Below, piece by piece: positions 13,501 through 22,856 of a DNA stretch of 64,000 nucleotides. Positions within the stretch are counted from its first letter, which is position 1, and every line of letters starts with the position of its first letter. The notes under the pieces were generated by a model, which worked only from the letters and a program-made list of their open reading frames with translations, was not told the DNA's origin and did not search any database. The stretch is from contig JAJEKB010018356.1 in assembly GCA_022393335.1 (NCBI GenBank), forward strand, positions 59,439 through 123,438. Reading direction: 5' to 3'. This stretch comes from Macrotrachela quadricornifera (lineage: Eukaryota; Rotifera; Eurotatoria; Philodinida; Philodinidae). A program made the position numbers and the translations under genes.

Positions 13501-16500
13501 ACCCTCAATTGAAACCAATTATCAGTAGTCCACTGAGTAAATCAGAAACTCGATTTATTTCAAACGTTACGGTGTCACTACAAAAGGTCCTTGGTGCGCA
13601 TGAATCAGGGGATATCATTTTATGCGATGCACCGGGTTTTGGTGATACCGAAGGACCAGAAGTTGATATTGCAAATGGTGTAGGTGTCATCGAAGCGCTT
13701 AGAAGATGTAAGAGTGTTAAAATACTTGCTCTATCAAGTTACAATAGCTTAGGTGATCGAGGAGAAGGTATTCAAAAATTAGCACATATCTTGATCAATA
13801 TGATGCAAGGAATAGAAACTAGACTTAACAGTATTGTTTACGCATTCACAAAATATCCTCCATCAAAAGATATCAATGCTTTGTTATTAGGTATAAAAAA
13901 CACTAAAGTTGATAAAGATGCTTCTTTACGAATGGATACTGGTTTTGTTACAGTACTAGCAGATATGATCGAGAAAACCGAAAACAGCACCTATCTAATC
14001 AATCCTTTAGGAAATTATCCGAAAAAGTTGATCGAAAAATTGAAAAATCTTCGTGGTATTGCATATCCAGGAGAAGTTTTTCGATTTTCGATGAGTGAAG
14101 AAACACAAGCAAATATAGTAAATCATGTTCAGCGAGACAAATTGAGTATTATCAACGCAATCAAATGTAAAGATATTGAACTCATCATGTATTATCTGAA
14201 CAATTTGAAAACGCTGCAAGATTTGACCAAACAAAGCACTGTGCGAGATGCGTATGAGCACTCTATACGTGTTGTTAGTGAGAGTATTGACGAGTATTGC
14301 GCAGAAATAATGAAGAGATTTAGCCGCGCTTTGGCTAGTCAAGTCGGATTACGCGAAGAAGATATAGGTGACTATAAAACAGCCATTGCATATCTCCAAC
14401 AGTCTCAAAAATTAAGAAAACATCTAGAATCCAAACTGCCACTACCTGCAGCATTACTGGAAAGTATTGATGCAGAACTTCATAAGAAAGATCGAACTCT
14501 GATCAATGAAGATTTGCACGATCATTCGGTAGGAATATTCCTAGATAATTTTCGTATGCTTAGTGATTCATTTCAAGAACTTGAGTGTAAATACAATAAA
14601 ATTTGTAAGCAGTTTGCAGAACGTTTTGAAGAATTAGTACAATCCGCACATGAACCTATTTTCGCTAATGAATTCCAAGAGGTAGCTGAAATTCTCCTTA
14701 AGATATTCAAATCTTCACAAATTCTTAAACATCATTTGGATTATCAAACTGAAGAAAAATATCGAAACACTGTTAAATTTCTTTTGGAACACTTGAATAG
14801 TTTCTCTGCAAAAGCAAATCCTCGATTAGAGAAGATGCAATTGAATGAGGATGATCTGAACATGCTTCGAGCATGTATGGAAATACTGAAAGCCGCAAAG
14901 GAAAATTCTGCACTTCAAGATCGTATATTTACCTATGCAAAAATGTTCGAAAAGAACAATGATAGTATAGAGGAACGTATTATCACTTATAGTTCCGAGA
15001 CGATTTTTTACGATTTGAATGAGATTTATAATAGTTTTATTTCAAAAATTGTTAGTTATTTTGATAAGATGGATATGAGAGTAAAAGAGCTTCTCGAAAA
15101 AAGTAAAGAACATGCTTTGGAAAACATAGAAAAATTGATCGGCGATATGGACAAAATCCGTATAATTCCAGAACTTGAATCAAGAACTGCAGCATCATAT
15201 TATCGTACTGTTGAACATGTACGTGGATTCATGCAACAGTTGCAGCGAGAGACAGAACAGTTACTGCTCACAGTCGAAAATCAATCAGGAACGATTGATT
15301 ATGCACGCCATGCAAAAGCATTATTACGCTTGAAAAATGCTGAATGGATGAATCGTGTCAGTCCTGGTGCATATGACACTCTGATTCGTCATATTGCCGA
15401 AGAATTAGTACAATATGCTCAACAGTTAGAAACTCGCTTGAAAAAGCTTGATTATGGTCTGAAATATCCTGATAACATCAGTGTAGCATATGAGATTGTT
15501 CAGAACATAGAATCAATGAGTAATTTAGAGCGTATTGTACCAGATCTCAAAGAATACAAGAAAAATATATTACAACGCTTTCTTGATACTACACAGGCAA
15601 CTTTCGATCGTATCCAAAAGGCTTTCAATTTACAAGATAAACATTTGTATCAAGTAAAACAAGAATTGAAAGAACTAGAGCAAATTAAAAGAGATTATGA
15701 AGCTTTGCACCCAGCCAATATATATTTGCGAACAAAGGAATATTCCAATATCCAAGTATTAAATCGTAAAATTGAAGATCTAAAAACAAAAAAAGATGAG
15801 GAAATGAAATTACTAGAGGACGAGATTCATCAGATAAAGTCACAGGTAGATGATTTGAATTTGATTGTTAAACAATATATGAAATTATCTGCTGATGTAT
15901 CATCAAATCAACAAGGAATGATTCAAGCAGTAGCAAAGGTAGCACAAAACATGCTTCAAGGAAACGTTGTCGCACAGGACAGATATTTGAAGGAACTTGG
16001 TTACGTGAACATCAACACTGTTTACGAGTCCATTGCAGGAAACCAAAAACAAATGGAGCAAAAACAGCGTCTAATGTGTGAAAAACGTGAAGAATTCAAT
16101 CGTTCTATACATTATCTTCTATCTATAAAAGAAGAATACGAGTCATTGTTAGTGTCACGTGATATGATTTCTCTGGAAGAGATGTCTTTTCTAAGAGAGA
16201 AAGATCAAGAAAGTTTTGAAAAACTAGAAGATGTAATTCAAGAAAAACGAAGAAATATTGCTCAGCGCGAGAAAAATAAGCAAACATATGACTTCAGTGG
16301 TCGACTGGATGCTGCCACAGCAAATAATGCACTTTTATATATAAGTAAATGTGAACAAATAGATCATGAGCGCGTCAGAGAAACTGCCGCTGATACAAAT
16401 ATAGTTTTGCAGAAATATATCAGTGAATATGGTAATTTTCTCTATGAAGAAATTCGTCGAACATTTAAAGATGTGATAAGTATTAGTCCAGATGCAGATC

Positions 16501-19500
16501 CATCTCAGCATTCTTACAATTTAGAGATATGTTTGAATGAACTATCTTCCCTTAGCAAATTTAAAAGTGTTTACGAGTGTATAGATGGAGATGAGAAAGT
16601 CAAATATTGGTATCGAGAATTTATCGATTATCATCATACTCTCAGCAGTAAAATGGAACAATGTCGAGTTTCTAGTAACAATAGAGAATTAAGACATCAA
16701 TTAGCCATTGCTCAAGTATTGAGTTGTGTAGATCGTTGTGTTGATAGACTTGCAGGTAATGGATTTGGAGCTTTGTATAGACAATATCAAGTTGAAGTGA
16801 CAAAAGATGCGAAAGAGGCGTACAAAGTTGTATTGAATCATATTATCAAAGGAGATTATGCCAGCGCAGATATGGCTTTATCAGATATTAATGACCGACC
16901 CTTGTATGAGAGAGATTTGAAACAAATTAAACATGATTTAAGGACTTCTTTGAATAAACTGATGAAAGACACAAAAAGTATTGCCAATTGGCTGGATGGC
17001 AAAATTGAAAGAGAGGAAGATAATAGAAATCAAATTACGATTTTGAAAGATAATATTGATAAAGTTCGAACTGCGTTGAATAAACAAGGTATCATGAACC
17101 TGCTTGACCAAGAAACTCAAAACGATCTGCACAGTTTCGACAGTGATATTAACGAGCAATTAACATCAATCATTTTGAAAGGCCTACAATGTATACAGGA
17201 TTGTATGGATGGAAACAACTTCTCTGAAGCTGAGCAAGGTATAGAACGTCTAAATCACGTGCAACGTGAATTAGTTGGATATTTCACAACCTCTAAGGTT
17301 ACTGACAAGACTGGAGAATTGAGAAAAAACCTCGATAAAATAGTAGGTGAAATTTCGAAATGTTATGAGACGGCGAATATTGACAGCTATACTGCAAATC
17401 CACCAAAGGATCTTTTAACGAAATTGAAACAAGTTGCTTCACGTGGTGGTACACGCTACAATCAAGCATACACTACAATTATTGCAAATATTCAAAAGCA
17501 TTTTAGTGAAGCCATAGAAAATATACGTAAATTACCTGCAAGTGAGCGTCCAGCGAGAATGCGTCAATTGAATTATGCATTATGTTTCATACCTGAAGAT
17601 ATGCAAGTTCAGTTTAAACTTCAGATTGATGCATTGAATCAATTATTAATGGATCAAGAAGCCATAGAGAGACGTACCTTACATTCTACTTTAGAAAGTG
17701 GCAATGATGACGACCAAACCATCACCAAAATAGGTGCTCTCGCTAAGCAATATAGTGAGGACAAACATTATGAACTTTTTGAGAAGTTACGTCAGCTAGT
17801 GTTGAAAAAGTTACATGTCCATCGAACAAATGTAGAGAACTTTCTAGATAAACAAGATATGCAGTCCGCTCTTGATACTGTCAAAAAAATCTTCAAATAC
17901 AGAGAAGTTCTCATTTCTAGTATCACAGAAGTAGAAGCCATTTATACAAGTGTGTGTGATTCAATAGTGAAAAGTTTTAAAATTTACTCTGAAACTCTTG
18001 CCAATATATCCATAATTGAACAATCACAAATTATCGAAAATGCTTTCAGTAATATAATTGCTTGCCTTAATTTCTCCAGTACATTTGATGGTAAAGTCCA
18101 GAATTTACTTTCAGAGAGTGCTGTGAGGAAAGGAAATGAAGAATGTCAGAAAATGGCCGAATATTTCTGTCAGATTTCAGAAAAATTTCAACTGGCCATT
18201 GAGGAAATGAACATTCCCGATTTACACAAGATTATGATCATCTCCAAACGTTGGAATAACTTTTTGAGAAAGATCAAACAAAGTCAGATTAGACATGGAT
18301 TAATACAGACTCTCTTGAGCAAGATGGCGACAGTGATTTCATACGATGATATGATTACTCAGCTGCAGTATGAGCTCGATCGTTTACAAAAACAATTAAA
18401 TGTCGAACTAATTAGTGACGAGACAGCGCGATTTGAGACAGAGCGAAAGAAGTTTTTCGATCAACTCATGAAATCGATCAATATATTGAGAAATGTCAAT
18501 GCCAAATTCAAAGATCTCTTACCATCTGTACTAGACATAGATAAGCTAGAAGAAGACCTCAAAGCAAAAGTTAGAAAACTTCGTGATCAACTTTTTGCTA
18601 TTGCATCAAGATCAGAACTTAGTTCTCGAGACGCTGATAGTTTTCGTTTATACTACAACCATATTTTGGCTTTTGATAATCATATAAGTCTGCCAGGATT
18701 CACTGCTCGGCGATTTTTGAAAGAATCTGAAGAGAAAATTTTCGGCAAGGTGTCGTCATTAGTGGAAGAAATTACATCTTCCACTTCAAATATTCAAAAA
18801 GTCGCTGAAACATTAATTAAAATTAAATTTCTTGCCGAGAATTTATCGATGTTTGACAGTATAATCAATACCGATATCGATAAAGCGTTGAAAGTCTACA
18901 AAAGCAAAGAAGGCACTGCAGGTATCATGAACTTAACTATGGCATTGGAAAAAACTGATGTTGGTAGCAGAATAATAAGTGAGCATGCTTGTTTAGCTGG
19001 TGAAGATTGGCGGAAAAGACGTGAAAAAATGCAAAATCAAGATAACCTTGACTATGTCCTGAAAGAACTAAAAGGAGACGACCTCTCTCTGGATGTTTTG
19101 CGCGCACGATATAAGACCTTTAGAGAGAAGTATGATAAACTAGTGAGCACTGTTCTGTCAACATGGAATCAGAAGACAGGAGCAGAGCCAAATTTAGATG
19201 CATTAATTTTTCAAACGAAACATCTAGCAGGAACATTAACTAAAACTACTGATTCTATCACTTGGGATCAAACCTTAAAAGACAGTCTTCCTGAATTACT
19301 AGCCAATATTTTTGCCGTATGGACTTTGAAAAATACACAGCATTACAATTCAATGCGTGGCATTGAATCAGCACAAGCATATCTATTGATGCCACATGTA
19401 GCACAATTGATTGCTATTTTCCGTATTCTTGGACTTGGTTATGAAATTAGTATGAAAAGCATAGGGCGTATGGTACCATTGTCAGGAAAAATCTCTGATG

Positions 19501-21839
19501 ACTTGGTGAATAATCTAGTGGAAGTAGGAACAGGTGAAGGAAAATCAGTTATTATGGCAGTCACTGCCTGTGTGTTTGCTTTGATTGGGGCGGATGTCAA
19601 CTGCTCATGTTATAGCGAAGTCCTAAGTATGCGTGATAAGAATGATTTTGCTGCAGTTTTTCGAGCTCTCGGAATCGAAGAACGTATTGAATATGGTACT
19701 TTCAATAAGTTATGCGAAAATTTACTGAATGAGCAATGTAATATACGAGAAAAGGTGCGTGACATGATTATCAACAACAAAAATGCTCTAGATGTAGCTG
19801 GAGTCACGAAACGTGCGCGTCCAAAAATACTGCTCATCGATGAAGTAGACGTCTTTCTTAGTGAGAAATTTTATGGTGGTATGTATACACCTTCACTGCA
19901 TTTGAAAGATCCTTTAATAAAGACCTTGTTAGATACACTTTGGACAAATAGGACTGTACGTAATTTGAACACCATCAAAACTATGCCAGCGTATGTGTCT
20001 TGTGCGGCTAAATTTAGTCATTGGATGTTTCTTTTTGATGAAGCCCTCAAAGATATGTTAGCTGCTTTACAGTCATTTCAGTCATCCACCTACATCGTCC
20101 AGAATGATAAGATAGTTTATGTCGAAGGCGAATCCATTGCTGAGAACGTAGTGCGTGGCTATGATACTATATGGGCATATTACCATGAACATGCAGAAAA
20201 GAACATCACTCAGAGTAGTCTCGAAGCAAATGTAGGCATCATTTTAAACTGTGGAACATTCTCTTATGCTGAAATGCCGCATGAGTTTGCTTATACCACG
20301 GGTGTGACCGGTACTTTAAGTACACTTGCTTCGACAGAGAAAAACATACTAAAACAAGTTTATTCAGTGCATAAAAATACATTCTTGCCATCGGTATTTG
20401 GAAAAAGCAACCGCATATACGATCCCGCAAGTGATATAATTGTAGTAGATGAATCAGAATATTTCATGAAAATTCGTGGGGAGATTGATATTGTATGTAA
20501 TGCGCGCCGTGCGATTCTTGTGTTTTTCGAATCCGAAGAAAAACTGATGCAGTTTTACAATTCTCCTCAATTGTCATCAAAGAAAAATGATGTTCAAATC
20601 ATGACAGAAAAGGTTTCAATAAAAGATCGAGAGCTGTATATTAAGCGTGCAGCAACCATTGATGCTGTGACACTACTAACAAAAACATTTGGACGAGGAA
20701 CTGATTTCATATGTCGGAATCAACAACTGTTATTGAATGGTGGTGTTCATGTGCTTCAAGCATTTTTCTCAGAAGAGCTATCCGAGCAGTATCAAATTAT
20801 GGGAAGGGGAGCACGACAAGGAGATAAGGGCTCATACCGAATGATTTTATTAGACAAAGATTTAGAATGGGTCCTCGGTTCTGCTTGGAAAAATGAACTA
20901 GAAAAAATTCCAAAACCTCAACTTTATAAGAATTTGAATGAGGCTCGTAATGCGCTTTATGAAAGTAAATGTGGAGCAAAAGAACTTGGTATCGAACAAT
21001 GTAAATGTAAACACACTGCTTCAAAAGCTTTTATGAATGTTCTATCTGCAGGTCAAATGAACGAGGTCAAGAAGTTTTTGTTAGAACAAAATAAAGGAGT
21101 AAATTTAATCACTGGTTGTTCGCGTACGGTTTTGCTCATGGATGCTACAGGTTCTATGTCAAGTTTACTAATCGCTGCGAAAGAAACTGTATGTACAATG
21201 TTTGAGCGTGCTGCAATTATTTTGAATGAAAAATCGCTTCCTAGCGATGCATTTCAGATGCAATTCGTTGTATACAGAGATTATGACTGTAAAGTAAGGG
21301 GACTTCTTCAGAGTTCTCCATGGGAAACAAAGCCAAGTAACCTGAGAAATTTTATGGCAACAATTCACGCTAAGGGCGGTGGAGATTATGAGGAGGCAAT
21401 CGAAATTGGTTTATGGCATGCAGTTCAGGAAAGTATGCATCCAGTGGGAATTTCTCAAGTTATTTTAATAGGTGATGCGCCAGCAAAAGATACTGCAGCA
21501 ATCAACAGAGACAGAGCATCTTCCGGTGGAGAATCGTATTGGGCTAAAACTAAGTATAATGTTCCAACTCATTTCACGACAGAATTAAAAAAGTTGAAAA
21601 AAAAAAATATTCCTGTTCATGCATTTTATCTCCACGCGGGAGCACGAGATAATTTTCAGAAAATTGCAGGTGAGACAAAGGGACGTTGTGAACAATTGAT
21701 CATCAATTCTTCACAAGGTGCTGAATTATTGACTAGTTTTGTGACAGAAGAAGTTCTTCGAAAAACAGCTGGAGATCAAGGAGATGCCGTAGTGGAGCTA
21801 TATAGAAAGAAATATGTAAAGACAACTTTTACGTCTTGA
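10515..21839 (+). CDS. Giant coiled-coil / P-loop GTPase / SecA-like helicase / VWA protein, 3774 aa, single exon
   Basis: The start is the first ATG after an in-frame TAA at 10503, and the frame stays open for 11.3 kb. Domains, with approximate residues: 1-165, a possible inactive Ulp1/CE-clan peptidase-like fold (H86-W87, D107); 244-724, six coiled-coil repeats; 945-1175, a GTPase with GVTGSGKST (954-962), DAPG (1038-1041) and TKYPP (about 1110); 1180-2900, helical spacer; 2940-3475, a SecA-type motor with MPHVAQ, GTGEGKS (3005-3011), IDEVD (D3109, E3110), GVTGT (from 3263), GRGTD (from 3393) and GRGARQG (from 3430); 3535-3740, a VWA domain with DATGSM (D3543) and IGDAP. No signal peptide or membrane segment is seen, so it is probably cytosolic. 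SecA motors thread polypeptide and VWA domains bind proteins through a metal; a protein-remodelling role is inference only. Composition is less AT-rich than neighbouring exons and no intron is present, which suggests transfer or retro-origin. Confidence 0.9.
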   Translation: MSTWDTTSLSEFNRQSNQNIDIEAVLSAKLSELRQKSPERFLKSTYVLAAVDSDIEGEWEQRLQQAMKHHTEGRIVLIPYKAKNLHWIGIVLEFQADEQLLKAQFIDPVNFSSFTPDKLQKIFARYFPRHVLQSKALLKVEDPARSATLTIANLLTAAENFESLNRASPKSNQSQSTFNDDRQVTSNIVEEEQQICWNQQQVDDTSTSNTHFEGKQFQQFENEEISDNISIPSSSLLMSESHDKYTLHQLKQKLTDDLIQSRIQDLNELPKRIQRTEQRVKDFQDENRDEDVDKEMQLLMKYRSLQSLSEQIASLEAASSTDDNSNELKLYQLQESLKNGLEKMKIMDVKQLSDRITRAEGRIKDYEEENRDEDAKKEIQILSELKKLQKIAAEIAELEREMKSDARKLRKLEKLVKDGLEKLKISDMTKLSGMILKAEQRIQDYQEEGRDEDAQVEIQRLMQLKDLASVAQQIVSLKTASLVPENHDESKLNQLREILSKELEKLKIQNVKQLSERITRTEKRINDDRIDGRDDDAAKEEKILMELQGLQKIAEEIGKLEHIWNSDEAKLERLEKTLNDCLKKQRISDVTKLAGMIQRSEERIKDYLEDRRDDDAEKEEKNLIELQEIQKIVQEISKLEPDTIRNNSKLRQLEKSLNDRLQKLKISDVPKLLAMIQRSEERINGYLEDRREEDADKEKQRLMEYRELESLVNEIAKLKSSQIESQPSSQANNNKINEDVRASTKVDPIEQKNEHDSDAERVESFQTESNTSSSLTKSSVPSNSASTNENVVLLSNDDVNSNLSQETDDSSRVVGSDKFAEEKQRIELQDLCNDLADLPDCAERTVMELLVNMQKRMIDKTKSSNEQQFASLEHLERLKNQLNREDFWSEQMRTSLQSLERAFECDDCSMTTSILGDLLKKIRPLNVHEIKRLVIKTETVADLIRDQDIVLLIGVTGSGKSTTIQFLAGEKMKATKVKIAERRFLDHIEIDGLPQNPQLKPIISSPLSKSETRFISNVTVSLQKVLGAHESGDIILCDAPGFGDTEGPEVDIANGVGVIEALRRCKSVKILALSSYNSLGDRGEGIQKLAHILINMMQGIETRLNSIVYAFTKYPPSKDINALLLGIKNTKVDKDASLRMDTGFVTVLADMIEKTENSTYLINPLGNYPKKLIEKLKNLRGIAYPGEVFRFSMSEETQANIVNHVQRDKLSIINAIKCKDIELIMYYLNNLKTLQDLTKQSTVRDAYEHSIRVVSESIDEYCAEIMKRFSRALASQVGLREEDIGDYKTAIAYLQQSQKLRKHLESKLPLPAALLESIDAELHKKDRTLINEDLHDHSVGIFLDNFRMLSDSFQELECKYNKICKQFAERFEELVQSAHEPIFANEFQEVAEILLKIFKSSQILKHHLDYQTEEKYRNTVKFLLEHLNSFSAKANPRLEKMQLNEDDLNMLRACMEILKAAKENSALQDRIFTYAKMFEKNNDSIEERIITYSSETIFYDLNEIYNSFISKIVSYFDKMDMRVKELLEKSKEHALENIEKLIGDMDKIRIIPELESRTAASYYRTVEHVRGFMQQLQRETEQLLLTVENQSGTIDYARHAKALLRLKNAEWMNRVSPGAYDTLIRHIAEELVQYAQQLETRLKKLDYGLKYPDNISVAYEIVQNIESMSNLERIVPDLKEYKKNILQRFLDTTQATFDRIQKAFNLQDKHLYQVKQELKELEQIKRDYEALHPANIYLRTKEYSNIQVLNRKIEDLKTKKDEEMKLLEDEIHQIKSQVDDLNLIVKQYMKLSADVSSNQQGMIQAVAKVAQNMLQGNVVAQDRYLKELGYVNINTVYESIAGNQKQMEQKQRLMCEKREEFNRSIHYLLSIKEEYESLLVSRDMISLEEMSFLREKDQESFEKLEDVIQEKRRNIAQREKNKQTYDFSGRLDAATANNALLYISKCEQIDHERVRETAADTNIVLQKYISEYGNFLYEEIRRTFKDVISISPDADPSQHSYNLEICLNELSSLSKFKSVYECIDGDEKVKYWYREFIDYHHTLSSKMEQCRVSSNNRELRHQLAIAQVLSCVDRCVDRLAGNGFGALYRQYQVEVTKDAKEAYKVVLNHIIKGDYASADMALSDINDRPLYERDLKQIKHDLRTSLNKLMKDTKSIANWLDGKIEREEDNRNQITILKDNIDKVRTALNKQGIMNLLDQETQNDLHSFDSDINEQLTSIILKGLQCIQDCMDGNNFSEAEQGIERLNHVQRELVGYFTTSKVTDKTGELRKNLDKIVGEISKCYETANIDSYTANPPKDLLTKLKQVASRGGTRYNQAYTTIIANIQKHFSEAIENIRKLPASERPARMRQLNYALCFIPEDMQVQFKLQIDALNQLLMDQEAIERRTLHSTLESGNDDDQTITKIGALAKQYSEDKHYELFEKLRQLVLKKLHVHRTNVENFLDKQDMQSALDTVKKIFKYREVLISSITEVEAIYTSVCDSIVKSFKIYSETLANISIIEQSQIIENAFSNIIACLNFSSTFDGKVQNLLSESAVRKGNEECQKMAEYFCQISEKFQLAIEEMNIPDLHKIMIISKRWNNFLRKIKQSQIRHGLIQTLLSKMATVISYDDMITQLQYELDRLQKQLNVELISDETARFETERKKFFDQLMKSINILRNVNAKFKDLLPSVLDIDKLEEDLKAKVRKLRDQLFAIASRSELSSRDADSFRLYYNHILAFDNHISLPGFTARRFLKESEEKIFGKVSSLVEEITSSTSNIQKVAETLIKIKFLAENLSMFDSIINTDIDKALKVYKSKEGTAGIMNLTMALEKTDVGSRIISEHACLAGEDWRKRREKMQNQDNLDYVLKELKGDDLSLDVLRARYKTFREKYDKLVSTVLSTWNQKTGAEPNLDALIFQTKHLAGTLTKTTDSITWDQTLKDSLPELLANIFAVWTLKNTQHYNSMRGIESAQAYLLMPHVAQLIAIFRILGLGYEISMKSIGRMVPLSGKISDDLVNNLVEVGTGEGKSVIMAVTACVFALIGADVNCSCYSEVLSMRDKNDFAAVFRALGIEERIEYGTFNKLCENLLNEQCNIREKVRDMIINNKNALDVAGVTKRARPKILLIDEVDVFLSEKFYGGMYTPSLHLKDPLIKTLLDTLWTNRTVRNLNTIKTMPAYVSCAAKFSHWMFLFDEALKDMLAALQSFQSSTYIVQNDKIVYVEGESIAENVVRGYDTIWAYYHEHAEKNITQSSLEANVGIILNCGTFSYAEMPHEFAYTTGVTGTLSTLASTEKNILKQVYSVHKNTFLPSVFGKSNRIYDPASDIIVVDESEYFMKIRGEIDIVCNARRAILVFFESEEKLMQFYNSPQLSSKKNDVQIMTEKVSIKDRELYIKRAATIDAVTLLTKTFGRGTDFICRNQQLLLNGGVHVLQAFFSEELSEQYQIMGRGARQGDKGSYRMILLDKDLEWVLGSAWKNELEKIPKPQLYKNLNEARNALYESKCGAKELGIEQCKCKHTASKAFMNVLSAGQMNEVKKFLLEQNKGVNLITGCSRTVLLMDATGSMSSLLIAAKETVCTMFERAAIILNEKSLPSDAFQMQFVVYRDYDCKVRGLLQSSPWETKPSNLRNFMATIHAKGGGDYEEAIEIGLWHAVQESMHPVGISQVILIGDAPAKDTAAINRDRASSGGESYWAKTKYNVPTHFTTELKKLKKKNIPVHAFYLHAGARDNFQKIAGETKGRCEQLIINSSQGAELLTSFVTEEVLRKTAGDQGDAVVELYRKKYVKTTFTS
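11241..12687 (+). repeat. Six tandem coding repeats of about 80 residues
   Basis: Residues about 244-724 of the giant protein consist of six units starting near residues 244, 326, 405, 488, 567 and 647. Each has a lead heptad (K-L-x-x-L-x-x-x-L), a central 'R-x-x-E-x-R-I-x-D-Y-x-E-x-x-R-D-E-D-A' segment and a closing 'L-x-x-I-x-x-E-I-x-x-L' helix. The units are diverged at DNA level. The charge pattern indicates helical hairpins or coiled coil. Units 5 and 6 are the most alike by eye. Confidence 0.85.
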
Positions 21840-22627
21840 AAACTAGTAAGAAACATTCGAACTTTGATTTCATACTAGTGTAATAGAGCCAATCGGTAGA
21901 CTTGTATTTCATTCTGACAGCAGTTTAGTTATTCGATTATAACTTGAGAAGTTGATGTTCAGGATATTTATCTATATGCACTACTGCCAAAGTACACTTT
22001 TCTTTACGCTTCACTATGTCTTTGTCTTCTCTTTTCTGTTCTTTTGTTTGTATTGTAATTTTCCTTAATCATGATGGATCAATTATTTGCTCATTGCTTT
22101 TATTATCCTTATTCAGTTTATCCTGTGTGCTGTTACTTCTTATTTATGTACTACATTTTTATCATTAATTATTGTCTTTTTTCTTTCGAATATTTCCAAA
22201 CCTTGACTTCTACTGTATTGAAATAAATTGAATCGTCTCAAAATATTACATATTTTGGTAACACGTATATCGTTTTTTGTTCCACACGTCCATTAAAAAA
22301 AAGCTTCGACTTTTGCTAACAGTTTGTACGAGAAATTCGATGTATCATTCGGTAGCCAGCAAAATGTTGATCTATGACAATCGTAAATAATTATCCATAC
22401 ACATGTCGAGCTTTGAAGATCCATTCTGAACTTGATTAAAGAGTACATTATTTTTGTCTTTGCTCACTTCGACATGAAACATTTTCGTACTATTAATACG
22501 TGGATCGTTCTAAAAGTTTCTAGATTTGCAATACAGTTAGCTCAGTTTTTAAATTTTTTATCATATTTGTTCGAAGTAATGTCTTTGCACACTATTGTAC
22601 TTATTCTTCCGATTTTCTGAAAAATCC
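21840..22627. other. 3' flank of the giant gene, nothing else seen
   Basis: AT-rich non-coding DNA. An AATAAA hexamer at 22222-22227, 383 bp after the stop codon, could serve as polyadenylation signal. No gene motif is seen; the short frame at 22432-22620 is low-complexity. Confidence 0.4.
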
Positions 22628-22856
22628 ACAATAAGGATTTCAACAACAGAATTTCGGCAATACTGCCAAATTTTGAAAACCGTCTAAACTTTTTTGGGAA
22701 TATGGCAATAAAACATTTCATGTATTATTTTATTGTAAAGCATTGTAACAATGAAATATCACATCAAACTTTTTATCGTGGTACGCCCAAAAAAAATTAG
22801 ATAATTTTCAAAATTTGGTAGTATTGCTAAAATTCAGTTGTCGAAATTCTTATTGT
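22628..22856. mobile_element. Palindromic MITE, 229 bp
   Basis: The left end (ACAATAAGGATTTCAACAAC, then AATTTCGGCAATACTGCC) is repeated inverted at the right end (ACAATAAGAATTTCGACAAC in reverse complement). Arms are about 55-60 bp and end near the word CAAATTTTGAAAA. No ORF. It abuts the C-terminal end of the mariner pseudogene. Confidence 0.75.
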
